A stretch of DNA of 64,000 bases from an uncultured Eubacteriales bacterium (GCA_902795135.1 CADBJW010000014.1:1-64000); one strand, 5' to 3'; counted from the stretch's first letter, positions 43,524 through 52,703 are shown. Program-made: numbers and translations. Notes: generated by a model not told the origin, from the letters alone.

Positions 43524-44549
43524 ATGATAAAAGCAATCAAAAAACACATGAAAGTTGTTACCGCAATTCTTTCAGCATTAGTGCTTTTTGTTGGTGCAGC
43601 GGTTATATATACGGAATTAACAAGGCCATATGCCGTTTTTGCTGATGGAACGAAGGTAACAGATCCTTACATGATTACCGCCGGCGGAGAAGAACTGTTT
43701 TTGGTAAAGGACCAGGAGACAGCAGAAGATGTCATTACGGAAGTCATGGACAGTTATACGCCTGAAGGTACGCAGGTAAATTCCATCACCATCGATAAGA
43801 AAATCGAAGTATTACCGAAGAAGCTCGAAAAGTCCGAAGAACCAGAGAAGGTATTGACCCAGGAAGAGGCGGTCAAGACGATTTTAGACAGCAATCAGAC
43901 TGATGATCCGATGTTCGCTGTAACAATTACGGCTGATACGGGTACCCTCAAAGACGTAAAACCGGGTGTCACCTATCAGGAAGACGACAGTGAATTTATT
44001 GGAAACGAAAGTGTTGCCCGTGAAGGGGAAGCTGGAAGCCAGCTGGTTACAGAAGAAAAAATCAGCGTCAACGGCAACATGATCACGTCCGAAGAAGTTG
44101 ACAAAACGCTGATCGAAAAGGGCCTCGACAAGCTGATCAATCGGGGAACGAAATCCCGTCCGGCAGACACCGTATTCCAGGATTATTCCGGATCACTGAT
44201 GGGAAGCGGTGACGGAGAAACCGTCGTTAACTATGCGAAGAATTTCCTCGGCAACCCTTACCGTTGGGGCGGAACAAGCCTTACCAACGGATGCGACTGT
44301 TCCGGCTTCATCTATGCCCTGTACAATCATTTCGGAGTAGGCGTTCCGAGAATGGGCATCTACAAGGTCGGCAAGGGCGTTTGCCTTGCTGAAGCAAAGG
44401 CCGGAGATGTTGTTTACTACCCAGGTCACTATGCAATGTACATGGGTGATGGCAAAATCATTCACGCCTACAACTCTAGGGTCGGCATTGTAGTCAGCAA
44501 TGTACATGCCCCTGGAACGATCCTCTCCATCCGAAGAATGATCGACTAG
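43524..44549 (+). CDS. Secreted cell-wall hydrolase with G5 and NlpC/P60 domains
   Basis: 341 residues. An N-terminal hydrophobic helix (about 10-31) is a signal or anchor. It is followed by a mostly beta region, a G5 domain (about 170-215; EGEAGSQLVTEEKISVNG) and a C-terminal NlpC/P60 peptidase. Catalytic residues are Cys in CDCSGF, His in GHYAMYMG and a polar residue near HAYNSR. The product should cut peptidoglycan stem peptides, and G5 probably anchors it to wall glycans. Own promoter and terminator make it a single-gene unit. Confidence 0.92.
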   Translation: MIKAIKKHMKVVTAILSALVLFVGAAVIYTELTRPYAVFADGTKVTDPYMITAGGEELFLVKDQETAEDVITEVMDSYTPEGTQVNSITIDKKIEVLPKKLEKSEEPEKVLTQEEAVKTILDSNQTDDPMFAVTITADTGTLKDVKPGVTYQEDDSEFIGNESVAREGEAGSQLVTEEKISVNGNMITSEEVDKTLIEKGLDKLINRGTKSRPADTVFQDYSGSLMGSGDGETVVNYAKNFLGNPYRWGGTSLTNGCDCSGFIYALYNHFGVGVPRMGIYKVGKGVCLAEAKAGDVVYYPGHYAMYMGDGKIIHAYNSRVGIVVSNVHAPGTILSIRRMID

Positions 44550-44603
44550 CCCGCAATCGGAACAATAGTAGGCTGAAATAGTAAAATCAATAAGACAAAC
44601 CCA

Positions 44604-44637
44604 AACCTCCATGCAGAGTGCTGTATGGAGGTTTTTT
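44604..44637 (+). terminator. Terminator of the NlpC/P60 gene
   Basis: AACCTCCATGCAG (44604-44616) pairs with CTGTATGGAGGTT (44621-44633) around AGTG, then TTTT. Confidence 0.93.
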
Positions 44638-44663
44638 GGACAAATATTCGCTGAATCGACCGG

Positions 44664-45995
44664 TTAAATGAGCCCGCAGTCCTTCGCTTCCTGCTCCAGT
44701 TGGTCGCGAAAGTCAGGATGGGCCAGACCAATCATTGCACGTACCCGGTCGGACATATTCAAAACCTTCAGATTGACGCAGCCGTATTCCGTCGCTACGT
44801 ATTGCACTTCGCTGCGCGGTGTTGTCACCGGTGTCCCCGGGGCAAACTGCAGTGAAATCTTGCTTTGCCGTTTTCCGTGTTTCATAAAGGAGGAGGACAG
44901 GGCGATGATCGATTTGCCGCCTTTGGACCACTGGGCCCCTTTCACGAAATCCAGCTGCCCACCAACGGCACTCTGCTGATTGTATCCGATGGCATCGGCA
45001 ACGACTTCCCCATAGAGGTTTACGGCCATGGCAGAATTGATGGAAATCATAGCGTTGTTTTTCGCGATGTTTCGCGCATCATTGACAAAGGGGAACGGCG
45101 CCCCATAGATTTCAGGGTTGTGGTCCATGAAATCATACATTTCCTGCGTCCCGGCGGAGAAGGAAAAAACGCTCTTTCCATCCATAAAACCTTTGCGCGT
45201 ATTATTAACATTGCCGTTCTTCATGAGCATCATCATTGGCTGACTGAAGAGCTCTGAGAAAATGCCAAGATCGTTCTTCGCTTTCAGGTCGTAACCGATT
45301 GCAGTCGACATTTTGCCAAGGCCCAACTGGAGGGTTGCGCCGTCCGGAACTTCTGCAACCACGATTTCGGAGATTTTTCGCGAAATGTCATCGATTTCAT
45401 CAGGCAAAAGCTCCGGCGCGTTTTTGTCCGTATGGACGATGCCGGTTACTTTTGGATGATCACCATGGATCAGATTGTCCTGTCCAAATACGTAAGGGCT
45501 TCCGGTGTTGCTTTCCAGGAGAACGTCGCGCTTTGTCTCTTCCGCGACGTATATATTATTGCAAATGCCAGCCGAACCGAAGCTGTAATAGCCTTCGGAG
45601 TCAGGGCGTGAAACCTGAAGAAAGCTGACATCCGGCCTGCCGATTTCTTTCATCCACAGATCGATCTGGCTAAGGTGAAACGACGTGTATTCGAAGGCCA
45701 TGTTATGCTTTCTGTGGGCACCACGTTCCCCCGCGCCGAGAAAAAACGTATCGAAGATAAAAGGGTTTCCCTTTTGACCGGCGGGAATGTCCTCCGGCCA
45801 GTCGCTGTCAAACATTTTGCACGGCGAAATGGACATGGCACACAGCAACGTGACATGTTCCAGTTCGTCTTTTCGGTCATATAAAGCATCCAGCAGCTCA
45901 TAGGCAAAGCTGCTGCTGGTTCCAATATATACGCGGTCACCCGACCGTACCTTTTGGACCGCCTCGGCAGCGGTCATATTCTTACGTTCCGTCAT
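44664..45995 (-). CDS. Acetyl-CoA hydrolase/transferase family CoA-transferase
   Basis: 443 residues, the size of butyryl-CoA:acetate or 4-hydroxybutyrate CoA-transferases. The catalytic Glu that forms the glutamyl-CoA thioester is E248 in GIFSELFSQPM. An oxyanion glycine segment VGGQLDFVKGA follows. AGGAAGG lies 11 nt before ATG 45995. It is the last gene of the minus-strand set with the His-rich protein and the cysteine desulfurase. Aldehyde oxidation by the Mop enzymes would produce carboxylates for which a CoA-transferase is a natural partner. The acyl group is unknown. Confidence 0.88.
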   Translation of the reverse strand: MTERKNMTAAEAVQKVRSGDRVYIGTSSSFAYELLDALYDRKDELEHVTLLCAMSISPCKMFDSDWPEDIPAGQKGNPFIFDTFFLGAGERGAHRKHNMAFEYTSFHLSQIDLWMKEIGRPDVSFLQVSRPDSEGYYSFGSAGICNNIYVAEETKRDVLLESNTGSPYVFGQDNLIHGDHPKVTGIVHTDKNAPELLPDEIDDISRKISEIVVAEVPDGATLQLGLGKMSTAIGYDLKAKNDLGIFSELFSQPMMMLMKNGNVNNTRKGFMDGKSVFSFSAGTQEMYDFMDHNPEIYGAPFPFVNDARNIAKNNAMISINSAMAVNLYGEVVADAIGYNQQSAVGGQLDFVKGAQWSKGGKSIIALSSSFMKHGKRQSKISLQFAPGTPVTTPRSEVQYVATEYGCVNLKVLNMSDRVRAMIGLAHPDFRDQLEQEAKDCGLI

Positions 45996-46045
45996 GATTC
46001 AAGAATCCTTCCTGATTTATATTCCTATCATTCTCCCCATTTCTA

Positions 46046-46873
46046 TCATTCTCCCCAGAAGAAAGAAAGCAGCGTGTCGTGAAGATCCTGCAGGTTTTGC
46101 TTCTTCACGTTCTCATCAAAGAGCGCTTCCTGTGCGGCGGCCTCCTCAGGACTCCGCGTCGTTTCACGAACGTGGGGAGCTTCATCGTGGGAGTGGTTAT
46201 CGGAATGGACATGGGCTAAGTGCAAGTTCGATTTGCCCATACCATATACGAGTTCCAAAATATGAACGGCTTCAAAGCCGCGTTTCTTTAGCGTGTTGCG
46301 CAGATCCATACTGCTGGTCAGGAACGGGATGCGGGACACATCGGACGATGGGATATCGCTGTTAGACGATGCATCGTAGAGGACGACACCCATCATATCG
46401 GCCAGTTCACGGATCGAAGCCTCGAAGCCATATTCTTCCGGCTCCGAAAGCCGATACAATTCGCGGTTGCAACCGCCGCTGACACCACGGGAAATGAGCT
46501 CCTCATAGATGGATACCGTCGGGATTTCACCAAGACTTCCCCGAAAGAATTTTCGGTCCTCCGGAGATGTGAGAATCACCGTCGGTTTGCCCAAACTGCG
46601 CCACCGCGTCAGAAGCCTTTGCTGGTATTTGCGGTTCAGGAGAGGATCCGAGCCGTAGCCCTTGTAGAGAAGCATCCCCGTGTCAGGATGCTGGTGCAGT
46701 AAGGAATCGTACATCAAAACCACCAGTTCCGGTTCGGACTGGGCCAGTGCGATTCCAGGGTAAAGAGCAAAAGAACACTGCTCAAAAGGTGCCCCTGTTT
46801 TTTGATCAATAGGGGCACGAACGATTGTATAAGATTCGGTTTGAAAATGCGGATTGTTGTTGGTCTGGCTCAT
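46046..46873 (-). CDS. Unrecognised 275-residue protein with a His-rich segment
   Basis: Not recognised. ATG 46873 (AGAGGGAGAG upstream) immediately follows the cysteine desulfurase stop with one base between, so the two are translationally coupled. Residues about 30-215 read as an alternating alpha/beta domain (ELVVLMYDSLL; KPTVILTSPEDRKFF) with a GGC motif near 133. Residues about 219-236 hold a cluster of seven His with acidic residues, plausibly metal-binding. The C-terminus is helical. No signal peptide. Context suggests an accessory role in molybdenum-hydroxylase maturation or metal/sulfur handling; this is an inference. Confidence 0.6.
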   Translation of the reverse strand: MSQTNNNPHFQTESYTIVRAPIDQKTGAPFEQCSFALYPGIALAQSEPELVVLMYDSLLHQHPDTGMLLYKGYGSDPLLNRKYQQRLLTRWRSLGKPTVILTSPEDRKFFRGSLGEIPTVSIYEELISRGVSGGCNRELYRLSEPEEYGFEASIRELADMMGVVLYDASSNSDIPSSDVSRIPFLTSSMDLRNTLKKRGFEAVHILELVYGMGKSNLHLAHVHSDNHSHDEAPHVRETTRSPEEAAAQEALFDENVKKQNLQDLHDTLLSFFWGE

Positions 46874-46874
46874 A

Positions 46875-48014
46875 TTACTCTCCCTCTGCGATTTCCCGAA
46901 TTGCCTTGAGGAATTCGTCGATTTCATCCAATGATGTAAACAGTCCCGGACTAACGCGTACGGTTCCGCCCAAATCAAAGGTGCCAAGCATACGATGGGT
47001 ATCCGGCGCACATTGAAGACCGGAGCGTACAGAAATGTCATAGTAGGTTTCCAGGATCATGGCCACATCGGCACAGTCCATACCATCAATATTAAAGGAA
47101 ACCGCCGCCGCACGAGGTGCAGACAGAGGACCGTATATCGTAACACCAGGAATCTCGCAAAGGCCATCGATGAGAACCTGAAGCGTTTTTTGTTCTTCGT
47201 GATAAATGTTGTTCACGGAGCGCTCCAGAATGTAGTGGACGCCCGCGCAAAGGCCAGAAATTCCAACGGTATTCTGTGTTCCAGCTTCGTAATAATACGG
47301 GAGCTGCTCCGGCTGCAGGCGCACTTCAGAGAATACGCCCGTGCCGCCCGAACGAATCGGTCGTGGGGAAACCGTTTCGGATACGTATAACGCACCGGTG
47401 CCCGTTGGTCCAAGGAGGGATTTGTGCCCTGGGAATGCCAGCAAGTCGATATTCATTTTGACAACATCGATCGGAATGGCTCCCGCTGACTGGGAGGCAT
47501 CCACCATAAAAGGAACCTTGTGCTCACGGCAGATCGTGCCGATTTCCTCGATTGGGTTCAGGGTTCCTGTAACGTTGGACGCGTGTGTCATAATGACCAG
47601 CTTCGTTTCCGGGCAAAAGGCCTCGCGAACCGCATCAAGATTAGCACCGGTAACGGGATCAGTCGGAACCTTTGTGACGCGGACTCCGGCATCCTCCAGG
47701 TAGGCAAGTGGTCTGGTAACCGCATTGTGTTCCATGTTGCTGGTAATGACGTGATCACCCGGTTGGAGCATGCCCTGCAGGCCCAGATTAATGGCATCTG
47801 TTGCATTCAGGGCAAATACGATTCTGTTTGGGTCTGAAATATGAAAAAGCTGCGCTAATGCCGCCCGTGTTTCTATAATATTGGTTGCAGCTGCGCGGGC
47901 TTTTTCGGAATTCGATCTGCCCGGGTTGCCGCCCATTCGAATGGATTCTGAAACCGTATCATAGACGGCTTCTGGTTTTGGCCATGAGGTGGCCGCATTA
48001 TCAAGATAAACCAT
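46875..48014 (-). CDS. Cysteine desulfurase-family protein (EF2568-like)
   Basis: PLP aminotransferase class V protein, 379 residues from the second ATG (48014), which is 9 nt from GGAG; an ATG at 48020 is too close. It begins VYLDNAATSWPKP and has NPGRSNSEKA. The PLP lysine is in FPGHKSLLGP (K198) and the probable catalytic Cys in SGLQCAPDTH (C335). This subfamily is often clustered with selenium- or molybdenum-dependent hydroxylase genes, where it may mobilise S or Se. It is divergent from the mop gene and shares its intergenic region. Confidence 0.85.
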   Translation of the reverse strand: MVYLDNAATSWPKPEAVYDTVSESIRMGGNPGRSNSEKARAAATNIIETRAALAQLFHISDPNRIVFALNATDAINLGLQGMLQPGDHVITSNMEHNAVTRPLAYLEDAGVRVTKVPTDPVTGANLDAVREAFCPETKLVIMTHASNVTGTLNPIEEIGTICREHKVPFMVDASQSAGAIPIDVVKMNIDLLAFPGHKSLLGPTGTGALYVSETVSPRPIRSGGTGVFSEVRLQPEQLPYYYEAGTQNTVGISGLCAGVHYILERSVNNIYHEEQKTLQVLIDGLCEIPGVTIYGPLSAPRAAAVSFNIDGMDCADVAMILETYYDISVRSGLQCAPDTHRMLGTFDLGGTVRVSPGLFTSLDEIDEFLKAIREIAEGE

Positions 48015-48042
48015 GTTCATTAACTCCTTTGCTTGCTTTTAC

Positions 48043-48051
48043 AGTATACCA
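48043..48051 (-). promoter_or_regulatory. Extended -10 promoter of the desulfurase set
   Basis: On the minus strand TGGTATACT, with TATACT at 48048-48043. No good -35. It lies about 30 bp upstream of the start at 48014. Confidence 0.5.
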
Positions 48052-48170
48052 TATCGTGGAGAAATCGGATGTATTAATTTGCTTTATAAATGACACTTTT
48101 GTATTGAATAATCCGTGGATTTGAACCGAAACATCGCACGATAAGTGCGGGTTTAACAGCAAATTTGTAA

Positions 48171-48199
48171 TTGACGATACCACTGCAAACTGATAGAAT
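48171..48199 (+). promoter_or_regulatory. Promoter of mop1
   Basis: TTGACG (48171-48176), 17-nt spacer, TAGAAT (48194-48199). About 90 nt of untranslated leader follow. Confidence 0.8.
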
Positions 48200-48203
48200 T
48201 TTT

Positions 48204-48215
48204 GTGTATATACAC
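48204..48215. promoter_or_regulatory. Perfect palindrome at the mop1 transcription start
   Basis: GTGTATATACAC begins 5 nt downstream of the -10, at the expected start of transcription. Placement suits a repressor operator. A different inverted repeat sits at the same place in the mop2 promoter. Confidence 0.5.
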
Positions 48216-48287
48216 CGATACTTTTAGGTCATATTTTTGAATCAATTTAAGTCACTAATTAAGTCTGTAGTTCAAATGGAGGCAATT

Positions 48288-51164
48288 ATGAATTTAAAGA
48301 AAATGACTCTCAAAATTAATGGCGCCGACAGGATGTTTATCTGCAATCCAGAAAAGGACACACTGGCAGATGTAATCCGTCGACTGGGCCTGACGGGAAC
48401 GAAAGTTGGATGCGGCACAGGCGTTTGCGGTGCGTGCTCCGTCATTTTAGATGGCAAAGTTGTTCGTTCCTGTACGAGAAAAATTGCGAAAGTCGAAGAG
48501 TACAGCGAAATCACAACCATTGAAGGGATCGGACAGCCGAATTTCCTGCATCCTATACAGGTTGCGTTCATGCATCATGGCGCAGTTCAGTGCGGATTCT
48601 GCATCCCTGGATTCATCGTTTCAACATATCAGCTTTTGAAAGAAAATCCTGACCCGACAAGAGAAGAAGTACGTGACTGGTTCACGAAACATAGAAATAT
48701 CTGCAGATGTACTGGTTATAAGCAGATCGTTGATTCCGTAATGCTGGCAGCCAAGTGCCTGCGCGGTGAAATCACAGTGGACGATCTTAAGATTCCGGAA
48801 GCTCCTGCAGGCGAACAGTACGGCAAGCCTCTCCTGCGTCCTTGCAACCTGGCAAGAGTATGCGGCGTAGAAGATTATGGCGACGACATCGAGCTGAAGA
48901 TGCCTTCCGGCACACTGCACGCTGTTATGGTTCAGCCGAGAGTTACATTCCACGCTAAGATCAAGAGCATCGACACCAGCGAAGCTGAGAAAATGCCTGG
49001 CGTATATAAGATCGTTACAGCCAAGGACGTTAAGGCAGTCGGATGCGACAACCGCGTTGCCTTCTTCCCGTTCACACCGAGAACACTGGCAACTGAGAAA
49101 TCACACTTTGTTATAGCAGAAGACAAAATCATGAACTATGGTGACTGCATTGCCGTTGCGGTTGCTGATACGAAAGATCACGCGAGAGAAGCGGCAGCTA
49201 AGGTTACCTTCGAATATGAACAGCTTCCTGAATACAGAAATTATCTGGACGCTGTTAAACCGGACGCAATCCGCATCCACGACGATCACCCGAACATGTG
49301 GAGTATGCAGCCAACGCTCAAAGGCGCCGGTCACGAAACGGATAAGCTCTTTGACGATGCTCCTTATGTAGTAGAAGGCAGCTTCTACTCACAGAGAGAA
49401 CCACACGCACAGATCGAATCCGATACGATTCAAGCGTACTTCGACGCAGACGGAATGCTTTGCGTACACTGTAAGGCCATGGCAATCGGCGCTCACCTGA
49501 CGGACGTTGCAGAAGCAACCGGACTTCCACAGGAAAAGATTCGTATCATTGCGAACCCTACCGGCGCGTCCTTCGGATGGTCAACCTTTGGTCAGTCATT
49601 CGCACTGGCAGCAGAAGTCTGCATGGCGTGCGACAACATGCCGGTTGCAGTATCCATGACGTATCAGGAACACATTGCTTACACAGGTAAGAGAGCACCT
49701 TCATTCTCGAACGCTAAGCTGGCATGCGATAAGGACGGCAAGATCATCGCCGCTGAATGGGACTTCGGTCTTGACCACGGTTCCTACAACGAACTGGGCG
49801 ATGACCTGACATGGAGACCTGCCAGATTTACATTCTTCCCATACAACGTTCCAAACGTTAAGGGCCTGGCAAGAGTTGCTACTTCAAACCACAACTACGG
49901 CACCGCATACAGAGGATACGGTTCACCGCAGTCCTATACCTGCTCCGAAGCAATGATGGATATGATGGCTGAGAAGATCGGCATGGATCCATTTGATATT
50001 CGATACATCAACATTGCCAGAGAAGGAGATCTGAACGTCAACAGCAAGCCGTTCAGAGAATACCCGATGGAAGGCATGATGGATAAACTGAAGCCAATGT
50101 ATGAAGATGCAAAAGCAGAAGTGGCTGCATGGAACAAGGATCACGAAGACGTCAAGAAGGGCGTTGGTATCGCATGGGGCGGCTACAACGTAACCGAAGG
50201 CGCAGCAGACCAGTGTACGCTGGGTATCGAGTTGGCACCAGGCGGCAAATTCATCAAGTATGATACATGGCAGGATGTAGGCCAGGGCGGTGACGTTGGT
50301 TCACTGATCGTTACGCTGGAAGCTCTGAAGGAATTCGGCGTTACGGCAGATGACATTATCCTTCGTCAGAACGACAGTATCTACGGCGTAGACTCCGGTT
50401 CATCCGCATCCTCCCGTCAGCACTACATGAACAGTAAGGCACTGGTTATGGCCGTTGATAAACTGAAGAACGCAATGCGTAAGGAAGACGGTACATACAG
50501 AACTTACGAAGAAATGGTTGCAGAAGGCATTCCACTCAGATACGATGCACAGTACACGAACTCCGATGACGAAACATTGTCCGACCTGAATCCGGATACT
50601 GGCGTTGGTGAACCAACTCCTGCATTCACATATTCCCTGTACATGGCAATCGTTTCCGTTGACATGAAGACAGGCGTTACGACGGTAGATAAGATCGTTG
50701 GCATCGATGACGTAGGCGTAATCGGTAACCCGGTTTGTCTGGATGGACAGGCTTACAGCGGTATCGCTCACTCCATCGGCTATGCTCTGTGGGAAGACTA
50801 TGATGATGTCAAGAAGCAGAACAACCTGTACGGCATGGGCATCGCATCCGCGAACATGCTGCCAGATGACATCGAGCTGATTCACATGTGCACACCGAGA
50901 GACACGAACCCGTTCGGTTCCTCCGGCGGATCGGAAGCATTCCAGTCCGGTGACCATATGGCAGTTATCAATGCGATTAATAACGCAACAGGCGTCAGAA
51001 TCCATGAACTGCCTGCAAGACCTGAAAAGGTCAAGGCCGGAATCGAAGCACTCGCGAAGGGTGAACCGAATCCGAACGTTCCTGAGAAATACTTCCTCGG
51101 ATCAGACTTCCAGGAAGAAATGGAAAACATTCGTAAGAACCCTTGCATTACAGACGAGGAATAA
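48288..51164 (+). CDS. mop: Mop-type molybdenum aldehyde oxidoreductase (copy 1)
   Basis: Xanthine oxidase-family enzyme that oxidises aldehydes to acids. 958 residues from ATG 48288 (TGGAGGC upstream). The single chain has both [2Fe-2S] domains and the molybdopterin domain and no FAD domain, as in D. gigas Mop. Cluster ligands C42, C47, C50, C62 and C102, C105, C139, C141 match that enzyme with an offset of two. GTAYRGYGSPQ and the catalytic Glu E883 (SSGGSEAF) are in the molybdenum domain. It needs a separate electron acceptor, not encoded next to it. Transcribed alone up to the terminator at 51180, followed by moeB and moaD. Confidence 0.95.
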   Translation: MNLKKMTLKINGADRMFICNPEKDTLADVIRRLGLTGTKVGCGTGVCGACSVILDGKVVRSCTRKIAKVEEYSEITTIEGIGQPNFLHPIQVAFMHHGAVQCGFCIPGFIVSTYQLLKENPDPTREEVRDWFTKHRNICRCTGYKQIVDSVMLAAKCLRGEITVDDLKIPEAPAGEQYGKPLLRPCNLARVCGVEDYGDDIELKMPSGTLHAVMVQPRVTFHAKIKSIDTSEAEKMPGVYKIVTAKDVKAVGCDNRVAFFPFTPRTLATEKSHFVIAEDKIMNYGDCIAVAVADTKDHAREAAAKVTFEYEQLPEYRNYLDAVKPDAIRIHDDHPNMWSMQPTLKGAGHETDKLFDDAPYVVEGSFYSQREPHAQIESDTIQAYFDADGMLCVHCKAMAIGAHLTDVAEATGLPQEKIRIIANPTGASFGWSTFGQSFALAAEVCMACDNMPVAVSMTYQEHIAYTGKRAPSFSNAKLACDKDGKIIAAEWDFGLDHGSYNELGDDLTWRPARFTFFPYNVPNVKGLARVATSNHNYGTAYRGYGSPQSYTCSEAMMDMMAEKIGMDPFDIRYINIAREGDLNVNSKPFREYPMEGMMDKLKPMYEDAKAEVAAWNKDHEDVKKGVGIAWGGYNVTEGAADQCTLGIELAPGGKFIKYDTWQDVGQGGDVGSLIVTLEALKEFGVTADDIILRQNDSIYGVDSGSSASSRQHYMNSKALVMAVDKLKNAMRKEDGTYRTYEEMVAEGIPLRYDAQYTNSDDETLSDLNPDTGVGEPTPAFTYSLYMAIVSVDMKTGVTTVDKIVGIDDVGVIGNPVCLDGQAYSGIAHSIGYALWEDYDDVKKQNNLYGMGIASANMLPDDIELIHMCTPRDTNPFGSSGGSEAFQSGDHMAVINAINNATGVRIHELPARPEKVKAGIEALAKGEPNPNVPEKYFLGSDFQEEMENIRKNPCITDEE

Positions 51165-51179
51165 ACGAATCGCATCTAT

Positions 51180-51210
51180 AAGGCAGGGAATCCAATATTC
51201 CCTGCCTTTG
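51180..51210 (+). terminator. mop1 terminator
   Basis: AAGGCAGGGAAT (51180-51191) pairs perfectly with ATTCCCTGCCTT (51197-51208); the T-run is short (TTTG), so read-through to moeB is possible. Confidence 0.75.
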
Positions 51211-51244
51211 CATTTTATATTGTTAAGCGATGGAAAGGTAAGTT

Positions 51245-52261
51245 ATGCAGGTAGGAAGATACCACAGACAAGAGATATTTTATGCGATTGGCAAAGAAGG
51301 GCAGCAAAAGCTCCAGCAGTCGCGTGTGTGCGTCATCGGTATCGGGGCGTTGGGTGCTTCGGTGGCCAACATGCTCGCACAGGCGGGAGTTGGATACCTT
51401 CGGCTGATTGACCGCGATATCGTGGAGCTCACCAATCTCCAGCGGCAGGCTCTTTTTACAGAAGCGGATGTGGAGCAGCAGCTCCCAAAGGCTGAAGCGG
51501 CTCGTATGCATATATCTCAGATGAATTCGGAAATTGAGATCGAGGCGAAAATCGTCGATGTCAATCCATATAACATTGAAAAACTGATCACGGATGTAGA
51601 TGTTGTTGTCGATGGACTTGACAATCTGGAGACAAGATATTTACTCAACGAAGCGTGTGACAAGCACAAAATCCGTTACGTTTACGGCGGTGTCGTTGGA
51701 AGCGGCGGCATGTGCATGAATGTATTGCCAGGTGAAGGACCGTGTCTGGAATGCCTGCTGGGGCCTTTGCCAGAAGAGGGGAGTTACGATACCTGTGACA
51801 CGGTTGGCGTCATCAGTCCGATTACCAACATAGTAGCGTCTTATGAAGCGGCAGAAACCATGAAGCTTTTGCTGGATTCTGAGTCCGTATGCAGACAGGC
51901 GATTTCTCTGGATGCGTGGGACAGCTATACAGAATTCTTTGACGTGGATAAGGATCCGGAGTGTCCGGTCTGTGGGAAACACCAATACACTCGGCTCGAA
52001 CATAGACAAAAGAACTATACTGCTTCTCTTTGCGGACACGATGCGTATCAGGTTACCCCGGAAGATGACGGGGCCTTTGATTATGACGCCGTCGTAGAGA
52101 GACTCAGGCAGTCAGGAGAGGTGAAGCAGAATAAGTTCTTTACGATTTTCAAAAATGAAGAAGCGGATTTCAAGCTTTTTCCGGATGGACGTGCTATAAT
52201 CAATAAAGTGGCAGACGGAGATACTGCCCGTGAGATATTTGCGAAATACATCGATCAGTAA
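51245..52261 (+). CDS. moeB: MoeB/ThiF-family adenylyltransferase
   Basis: E1-like enzyme that adenylates the C-terminal glycine of a ubiquitin-like sulfur carrier. 338 residues: GIGALGASV (nucleotide loop, near 33), RDIVELTNLQRQ, DNLETRYLLN and a Cys pair region CPVCGK for zinc, then an extra C-terminal domain of about 85 residues (from TASLCGHDAYQV) not found in E. coli MoeB. The next gene encodes a matching carrier ending in Gly-Gly. Placement after mop1 supports a role in molybdopterin dithiolene synthesis. Confidence 0.9.
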   Translation: MQVGRYHRQEIFYAIGKEGQQKLQQSRVCVIGIGALGASVANMLAQAGVGYLRLIDRDIVELTNLQRQALFTEADVEQQLPKAEAARMHISQMNSEIEIEAKIVDVNPYNIEKLITDVDVVVDGLDNLETRYLLNEACDKHKIRYVYGGVVGSGGMCMNVLPGEGPCLECLLGPLPEEGSYDTCDTVGVISPITNIVASYEAAETMKLLLDSESVCRQAISLDAWDSYTEFFDVDKDPECPVCGKHQYTRLEHRQKNYTASLCGHDAYQVTPEDDGAFDYDAVVERLRQSGEVKQNKFFTIFKNEEADFKLFPDGRAIINKVADGDTAREIFAKYIDQ

Positions 52262-52294
52262 AGACTAATCAGATGCAGGCAATGGAGAAGAGAT

Positions 52295-52537
52295 ATGATT
52301 AAAATCAAAATTTTATTTAATGGTCCGGTCAGACAACTCAATGGATGGAAAAATGTGGCCAATATTGAACTTCCGGATGGCGCGACGGGCTATGACCTTT
52401 GCGACTATTTTAATATCGTGCCGAAGAAGACCAGACTTTATGGGTTCCTGATTCGTGACGGTAAGAAGATTCCGGAGGAAACCGTCCTCAACGACGGAGA
52501 CACCATCAAAGTCAACGGCAAGACGTCCGGGGGTTGA
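52295..52537 (+). CDS. moaD: MoaD/ThiS-like sulfur carrier
   Basis: 80-residue beta-grasp protein ending in Ser-Gly-Gly, the terminus that becomes a thiocarboxylate. GLIRDGKKIPEETVL-type beta-grasp sequence and NDGDTIKVNGK near the end fit MoaD/ThiS. As partner of the adenylyltransferase 33 bp upstream it probably donates sulfur to molybdopterin; thiamine or another thiolated product cannot be excluded. GGAGAAGAG precedes the ATG. Confidence 0.88.
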   Translation: MIKIKILFNGPVRQLNGWKNVANIELPDGATGYDLCDYFNIVPKKTRLYGFLIRDGKKIPEETVLNDGDTIKVNGKTSGG

Positions 52538-52703
52538 GGGAGACCTAACCCGGCGAGGGACGAGCCGATGGTAGGTCCCCCGTCAGGAGTGCAGCGCTTT
52601 AGCGCGTGGCACTCTACGGCGAGAGAGTTGATTGCATAGCGCGTGGCACTCCACGGCGATGTGCCTGACTGCGTGATGCGCAGTTCCCGGCGAAATGTTA
52701 TCT
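52538..52703 (+). repeat. Degenerate short repeats downstream of moaD
   Basis: AGCGCGTGGCACTCTACGGC (with GA following) at 52601-52622 recurs with one mismatch at 52638-52659, 37 nt apart. A weaker third copy (TGATGCGCAGTTCCCGGCGA) is at 52671-52692. Before them an imperfect hairpin joins GGGAGACCTA (52538-52547) to TAGGTCCCCC (52572-52581). No ORF. Possibly a structured 3' UTR or remnant of a mobile repeat; not a CRISPR array. Confidence 0.55.

Noticed and set aside
48216..48287. Moco riboswitch ahead of mop1
   Set aside because: The untranslated leader is short and AT-rich, without the long paired architecture of that RNA.
52601..52692. CRISPR-like spaced repeats
   Set aside because: Only two good copies plus a degraded third, spacers of about 15 nt, and no cas genes nearby.
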